Of a DNA stretch of 64,000 nt, positions 59,519 through 64,000 are shown one piece after another. Every line of letters begins with the position of its first letter. Positions within the stretch are counted from its first letter, which is position 1. The notes beneath the pieces were generated by a model. It saw nothing but the letters and a program-made list of their open reading frames with translations, did no database searches and was not told the origin of the DNA. This DNA comes from Streptomyces fodineus. GTDB taxonomy: Bacteria; Actinomycetota; Actinomycetes; Streptomycetales; Streptomycetaceae. The stretch is taken from NCBI RefSeq assembly GCF_001735805.1, contig NZ_CP017248.1, forward strand, positions 3,720,001 through 3,784,000, in the 5' to 3' direction. The translations under genes and the position numbers were made by a program.

Positions 59519-61327
59519 TTACTTGATGAAGAGGCGACGCGGGTCGACGCCGCCGATCACGTCGTCGTAGACGAGGCCGCCGACCTTGGAGCCGGCGATC
59601 TGGGTCTGCTTGTAGTACGCGGTCGGGACGACGTTGACGCTGTCCTTCACGATGTACTGGTCGAGCTTCTCCCACTCGGCGGCGGACTTGACCGGGTCGG
59701 TGATCTTGTTGATCCGGTCGATCTCGCTGTTGATCTTCGGGTCGTTGACCTGCGAGTAGTTCTGCGCACCGTCGGCGATCACGCGGCCGTCGTACAGCGG
59801 CGGGAGCACGGTCAGGGCGGAGGGCCAGTCGGCGCCCCACGCGGTGTGGAAGATGTCGTAGTTGTTGTTCAGCTTGGAGACCTGGTCGTAGTAGGTCTCG
59901 GCCGGGATCTCCTGGCGCTGGACGTTGAAGCCGGCCTTCTGCAGGCCCGCCGCCATGGCGGTGGAGTACTGCTGGCCCTCGGGGGTGTTGATGTAGCCGA
60001 AGGTCAGCTTCATGTTGAGCTTGCCGGCCTTCTTCAGCAGTTCCTTGGCCTTCGCCGGGTCACCGGCGGGCATCTTCTTCTTGCCCCACGGGTCGAAGGA
60101 GGGGTCGTAGCCGGAGACGGTCGGGGAGATCAGGCCGCCCGCGACCTCCATGGCGTCGGTGCCGCCGTAGGCGCGCACGAACGGGGTGATGGGCAGGGCG
60201 TAGGCGATGGCCTCGCGGACCGTCTTGTCCTTCATGGCCGGGTGGCTCATGTTGATGTTCATCTGGCCGACGTACGGCTGGTAGCCGGAGACCGTGCGGG
60301 ACTTCAGCTTCGGGTCCTTCAGGACCTGGGACAGGTTGCCCGCGTCGACCTGGTTGTTGAAGCTGACGCCGGTCTGGTCGGCGCCGCTGTCGGCGAGCAG
60401 GGCCTTGGTGGAGTTCTCGAACTGCTGGTTGAACGTGATGTTGAACTGGTCCACGTACTGGTGCCGGATCGGGTCCGTCTTCGGGTCCCAGTTGGGGTTC
60501 TTGACCAGCACCATCGACTTGCCGGACTTGAAGGACTGGATCTTGTACGGGCCGGTCACCAGCGGTGCCTTGTCGTACTTCTCCTTGGTGTCGCCCTTCT
60601 GCGAGACGACCGCGTAGCCCGACATGGCCAGTGCGTAGGGCAGGTCGGGGTGCGGGGTCTTGAAGTGGAAGACGATGGTTTTGTCGTCCGGTGTCTCCAG
60701 GACGGAGTCGGGCAGGTGCTTGCCCTTGTACGGACCGTCCGGCAGCAGCTTGCGGTAGGTGGCGCCGGAGGTGTCGGCCAGCCACTGCTGGATGTAGGTG
60801 GGGCCCTGGTTGATGAACGGCGCGAAGAGCCGCTCGAAGGTCTGCCGGAAGTCCTTGGACGTGATCGGTGTGCCGTCCTGGAACTTGATGCCGTCCTTGA
60901 GCGTGTACTTCCAGGTCTTGCCGCCGTCGGTGGTGGTGCCGGAGTCGGTGGCGAGGTCGCCGACCACCTCGTGCTTGCTGCCGTCGTCGCTCGTGGCCTT
61001 GTAGCCGGTCAGTCCTCTGTGCAGCAGCTGCGCGACCGACATCTGGTCGGAGACGTATATCTGACCCGGGTCGAGGTGCGCGTACGAGTCCCGCTGCAGC
61101 ACCTCCATGGTGCCGCCGGACTTGGCGCCGGGCACGGGGGTCGCCGGGCCGGTGGACTCGGCCGCGTTGCCGAACTTGATCGAGGCCTGCTGGCGTTTGG
61201 CGTCCTGCTGGTCCTTCTTGCCGTTGCCGCCGGAGTCGCTGCCGCCCTTGCTGCAACCGGTGAGCACGAGAGCTCCGGCGGCGAGCACGGAGAGCGCGGC
61301 GTATGCGTGGCGTCCGCCCCTACTCAT
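59519..61327 (-). CDS. Oligopeptide-binding lipoprotein (operon 3, bldKB-like)
   Basis: 602 residues from ATG 61327; ATG 61345 adds six. Sec lipoprotein signal MSRGGRHAYAALSVLAAGAL with lipobox VLTGC. SBP_bac_5 segments: LQRDSYAHLDPGQIYVSDQM, HRGLTGYKATSDDG, LKDGIKFQDGTPITSKDFRQ, GPYKIQSFKSGKSMVLVKNP, and REAIAYALPITPFVRAYGG. By gene order this corresponds to BldKB, which imports an extracellular peptide signal needed for aerial growth in S. coelicolor; whether this paralogue or the one in operon 2 does so here cannot be decided. Confidence 0.92.
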   Translation of the reverse strand: MSRGGRHAYAALSVLAAGALVLTGCSKGGSDSGGNGKKDQQDAKRQQASIKFGNAAESTGPATPVPGAKSGGTMEVLQRDSYAHLDPGQIYVSDQMSVAQLLHRGLTGYKATSDDGSKHEVVGDLATDSGTTTDGGKTWKYTLKDGIKFQDGTPITSKDFRQTFERLFAPFINQGPTYIQQWLADTSGATYRKLLPDGPYKGKHLPDSVLETPDDKTIVFHFKTPHPDLPYALAMSGYAVVSQKGDTKEKYDKAPLVTGPYKIQSFKSGKSMVLVKNPNWDPKTDPIRHQYVDQFNITFNQQFENSTKALLADSGADQTGVSFNNQVDAGNLSQVLKDPKLKSRTVSGYQPYVGQMNINMSHPAMKDKTVREAIAYALPITPFVRAYGGTDAMEVAGGLISPTVSGYDPSFDPWGKKKMPAGDPAKAKELLKKAGKLNMKLTFGYINTPEGQQYSTAMAAGLQKAGFNVQRQEIPAETYYDQVSKLNNNYDIFHTAWGADWPSALTVLPPLYDGRVIADGAQNYSQVNDPKINSEIDRINKITDPVKSAAEWEKLDQYIVKDSVNVVPTAYYKQTQIAGSKVGGLVYDDVIGGVDPRRLFIK

Positions 61328-61384
61328 CACGAAATTCCCACCCATCTTTGAAGACTGACGTTTCGTGTGGTTGACGTGCTGCGG

Positions 61385-62419
61385 TCAGCGCGCGGTCTTG
61401 GGATCGAAGGCGTCTCTGACCGAGTCCCCGAGCAGGTTGAACGCGACGACGAAGATGATCATCGATACGCCGGGGAAGAACATGTAGGTGATGTCGTTCT
61501 CCATCACCAGCTGGGTGGACGCCTTGGAGAACATCTGCCCCCAGTCCGGCGTCGGTTCGACGATGCCGACACCCAGGTAGGACAAACCGGCCTCGGCCGT
61601 CACGAAGTTGGGCAGCAGATACGTCGACTGCACCAGCAGCGGGGTGACGACGTTCGGCAGGATCTCCTTGCGGATGATCCGCCACGACGAGGCACCGCTG
61701 ACCCGGGCCGCCTCGATGAACTCCCGCTCCCGCAGGGCGAGTGCGGTGCCGCGCAGGATACGGCCGAGCCCCATCCAGCCCAGGAACCACTGGACGATGA
61801 TCAGGGCCACCACCCGGACATAGGTGGGGGTCTCGTCGCGGGGACTGACGAACAGGGACACCACGACCGGCATGCTCGCGATGAAGAACAGCTGCGCGGG
61901 GAAGGCGAGCAGGAAGTCGATGACCCGGCCGATGAAGTAGTCGGTCCTGCCGCCGAGATAGCCGGCCGCGACGCCCAGAAGGATGCCGGTCACGACGACG
62001 GCGACGGTGACGGCGACCGAGATCATCAGCGAGGTGCGGATGCCGTAGACCAGCTTGGTGAAGACGTCGTAGCCGTTGCCGGGTTCGAGGCCGAACCAGA
62101 AGTCGCTGCTGATACCGCCGTTGGGCTGCACCGGCACGCCGGCGCTGTCGAAGAGGTCCGGCCGCTCGTCCGCGTACACCGTGTACGGGTTCTTGCCGTA
62201 CAGCTTGGCGATCAGCGGGGCGGTCAGGCCGACCAGGAAGAAGAAGCCCACGACGTAGGCCGAGATCACGCCGGTGCGGTCGCGCCTGAAGCGCAGCCAC
62301 ATCAGCTGGCCGGGAGACCGGCCTTCGAGCTTGACGGCTTCGCCCTTCGCCTCCGGCCCTGGTTCGCCGTCGACGACGACCGAAGTCCCGCCGCCCTCAA
62401 TGTCGATAGGACTTGTCAC
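61385..62419 (-). CDS. Oligopeptide ABC importer permease, DppC-type (operon 3, bldKA-like)
   Basis: 344 residues. SPGQLMWLRFRRDRTGVISA then helix YVVGFFFLVGLTAPLIAKLY, GKNPYTVYADERPDLFDSAG, EAA loop EAARVSGASSWRIIRKEILP, end GDSVRDAFDPKTAR. First gene of operon 3. Shares the GKNPYT and VRDA(L/F)DPK segments with the first permease of operon 2. Confidence 0.92.
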   Translation of the reverse strand: MTSPIDIEGGGTSVVVDGEPGPEAKGEAVKLEGRSPGQLMWLRFRRDRTGVISAYVVGFFFLVGLTAPLIAKLYGKNPYTVYADERPDLFDSAGVPVQPNGGISSDFWFGLEPGNGYDVFTKLVYGIRTSLMISVAVTVAVVVTGILLGVAAGYLGGRTDYFIGRVIDFLLAFPAQLFFIASMPVVVSLFVSPRDETPTYVRVVALIIVQWFLGWMGLGRILRGTALALREREFIEAARVSGASSWRIIRKEILPNVVTPLLVQSTYLLPNFVTAEAGLSYLGVGIVEPTPDWGQMFSKASTQLVMENDITYMFFPGVSMIIFVVAFNLLGDSVRDAFDPKTAR

Positions 62420-62909
62420 GGTTCGTCCGTTTCACAGGTATGAGTGTGAGTGGTGTCCGGGTACTCCGAGAGCGCGCGAAACCGCAGCCGGACGCGCGTA
62501 GTTCTACGACCTGGTCACACTGCCGGAAGCGACGAACCGATCCGCCTGGTGCTCGTGACACCGCGCATGGAGGTTCCTCCTCATGACTTCACGTGTTCAC
62601 CAACAGAAGAGGGTTTCCGTCCATCCCTCGACACCCCTGACGAAGGATCAGACACCCCCTGGTGCTCGTGAGTCGGCGCACTGTCCCCACAGTGCGAGAC
62701 CCATTGACCCGAGCGCTACGCGGCTAACTATCTGCCATGGGTCGACCACCGACCACTGCCCGCAGATCTCAATTCAGTCACGGCTTGCGGCTAGACCTTC
62801 CAAAATCTGGACAAACTGTTCGACGGAAGAAGGCGCGAAACGGACTTGTTACTTGGCTATCGGGCAGGGATCTCCGCATGTCGGACAAACGGCCCGCGAA
62901 AATGGGTTG
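62420..62909. promoter_or_regulatory. Upstream region of peptide operon 3 (about 490 bp)
   Basis: No gene seen. Holds a 13-bp direct repeat CTGGTGCTCGTGA at 62546-62558 and 62659-62671 and a perfect inverted repeat CGCACTGT-CCCC-ACAGTGCG at 62677-62696. The segment 62740-62900 is AT-rich for this genome. The operon 3 promoter, on the minus strand, must lie here. Confidence 0.5.
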
Positions 62910-62914
62910 CAAAA

Positions 62915-62949
62915 AGCCCGGGTCCCCCCATCCTGGGGGCACCCGGGCT
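62915..62949 (-). terminator. Rho-independent terminator of typA
   Basis: AGCCCGGGT (62915-62923) pairs with ACCCGGGCT (62941-62949), with inner CCCCC/GGGGG pairing. On the minus strand the stem is followed by TTTTT, a classical intrinsic terminator 15 bp after the typA stop. Confidence 0.92.
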
Positions 62950-62963
62950 CAACAGCCGGTGGA

Positions 62964-64000
62964 TCAGCCGTGCTTGGCGCGGCTCGCGGCGCGGGCCCGC
63001 TCGCGCTGGTCGAGGTTCACCTTGCGGATGCGAACGGCCTCCGGGGTCACCTCGACGCACTCGTCGTCACGGCAGAACTCCAGCGACTGCTCCAACGACA
63101 GCTTGCGCGGCGGCACGATCGACTCCGCCACGTCGGCCGTCGAGGACCGCATGTTGGTGAGCTTCTTCTCCTTGGTGATGTTGACGTCCATGTCGTCGGA
63201 GCGGGAGTTCTCACCGACGATCATGCCCTCGTACACCTCGGTGCCCGGCTCCACGAAGAGCACGCCGCGCTCCTGGAGGTTCGTCATCGCGAACGCGGTG
63301 ACCACGCCGGCGCGGTCGGCGACCAGCGAGCCGTTGTTACGGGTCTGCAGCGCGCCGAACCAGGGCTCGTGGCCCTCGTGGATGGAGTGGCCGATGCCGG
63401 TGCCGCGGGTCTGGGTCAGGAACTCGGTGCGGAAACCGATCAGACCGCGGGACGGCACGACGAACTCCATGCGCACCCAGCCGGAGCCGTGGTTGGACAT
63501 GTTGTCCATCCGGCCCTTGCGGACACCCATGAGCTGCGTGACCGCGCCCATGTGCTCCTCGGGCACGTCGATCGTCATGCGCTCGACCGGCTCGTAGACC
63601 TTGCCGTCGACGTCCTTGGTGACCACCTGGGGCTTGCCGACGGTGAGCTCGTAGCCCTCCCGGCGCATGGTCTCGACCAGGATGGCGAGCGCCAGCTCAC
63701 CACGGCCCTGGACCTCCCAGGCGTCCGGACGCTCGGTGTCCAGCACGCGCAGCGAGACGTTACCGATCAGCTCGCGGTCGAGCCGGTCCTTCACCTGCCG
63801 GGCGGTGACCTTGCGGTCCTTCACGGCCGCCTTGGCGTCCGCGCCCTTGCCGGTGCCGCCGCGGCCGACCAGCGGGGAGGTGTTCGTGCCGATCACCATG
63901 GAGATCGCGGGCTCGTCGACCGTGATCAGCGGCAGCGGGACGGGGTTCTCGGTGTCCGCGAGGGTCTCGCCGATCATGATGTCGGGGATACCGGCGACGG
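62964..64000 (-). CDS. typA: Ribosome-associated GTPase TypA/BipA, C-terminal part
   Basis: 345 codons are inside the window; the N-terminal GTPase domain lies beyond the right edge. What is seen: VAGIPDIMIGETLADTENPV and PAISMVIGTNTSPLVGRGG (end of domain II/start of domain III), ELALAILVETMRREGYELTV, the domain V/CTD segments GVRKGRMDNMSNHGSGWVRM and PSRGLIGFRTEFLTQTRGTG, and the C-terminus IRKVNLDQRERARAASRAKH. TypA binds the ribosome and aids growth under stress or cold. In S. coelicolor a TypA gene also flanks bldK, as I recall it. Confidence 0.95.
   Translation of the reverse strand, partial: VAGIPDIMIGETLADTENPVPLPLITVDEPAISMVIGTNTSPLVGRGGTGKGADAKAAVKDRKVTARQVKDRLDRELIGNVSLRVLDTERPDAWEVQGRGELALAILVETMRREGYELTVGKPQVVTKDVDGKVYEPVERMTIDVPEEHMGAVTQLMGVRKGRMDNMSNHGSGWVRMEFVVPSRGLIGFRTEFLTQTRGTGIGHSIHEGHEPWFGALQTRNNGSLVADRAGVVTAFAMTNLQERGVLFVEPGTEVYEGMIVGENSRSDDMDVNITKEKKLTNMRSSTADVAESIVPPRKLSLEQSLEFCRDDECVEVTPEAVRIRKVNLDQRERARAASRAKHG

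Overview
The window is chromosomal DNA of a Streptomyces or a very close relative. The DNA is very GC-rich, GTG and TTG starts are common, and many genes overlap by ATGA or GTGA. The gene content also fits: mycothiol deacetylase MshB, DUF5753 regulators paired with DUF397 proteins, oligopeptide ABC operons of the bldK gene order, and long Pro/Ala/Gly-rich linkers. No rRNA, tRNA or CRISPR was seen.

Left part (1-24.9 kb) is mostly conserved core. It opens with an envelope-stress locus on the minus strand: an ECF sigma factor, a zinc-binding anti-sigma factor and an HtrA protease that runs off the left edge, with a divergent O-methyltransferase. This gene set matches the mycobacterial Rv1220c-sigE-rseA-htrA block. 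Next come DUF3117, an enoyl-CoA hydratase, a GNAT protein, Tag glycosylase, a small DivIVA-like membrane protein, a FolP2-type DHPS, a LOG-like protein, DapE, two exported proteins, DapC, a 7Fe ferredoxin, another GNAT and a SirB1-type protein. They are followed by an ABC exporter-two-component operon (20.9 to 17.4 kb, minus), a large membrane-anchored peptidoglycan-binding-like protein, and MshB.

Middle part (24.9-36.3 kb) is accessory. It carries a HEPN-like protein, a Uma2 nuclease-fold protein, a winged-helix/zinc-ribbon protein, an ATPase divergent from a DUF5753 regulator plus DUF397, a complete type I restriction-modification operon (hsdR-hsdS-hsdM, minus) and a tiny membrane protein. 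The hsdS reading frame is broken near its 3' end by one missing base in a G run.

Right part (36.4-64 kb) is devoted to peptides. A DPP IV-type peptidase (also carrying a one-base break in a G run) is followed by three complete five-gene oligopeptide ABC operons. Operon 1 (minus, 44.2 to 38.7 kb) has the order binding protein-permease-permease-ATPase-ATPase. Operons 2 (plus, 44.7-50.8 kb) and 3 (minus, 62.4 to 56.2 kb) both have the bldK order permease-binding protein-permease-ATPase-ATPase, are clear paralogues, and each carries a hairpin directly after the binding-protein gene. Between operons 2 and 3 lies a decayed insertion sequence bounded by a duplicated copy of the 3' end and terminator of operon 2. 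A second ATPase/DUF5753/DUF397 cassette, again next to a nuclease-fold gene, and a methyltransferase follow. TypA/BipA runs off the right edge.

The most interesting unexplained points are: the two ATPase-regulator-DUF397 cassettes, each with an operator-like inverted repeat and a nuclease-fold neighbour; the duplicated dpp tail around the IS fragment; the conserved post-binding-protein hairpins; an O-methyltransferase with an apparent ATT start; a duplicated leader in front of the SirB1 gene; and the two frame breaks that each need one G added to a G5 run.
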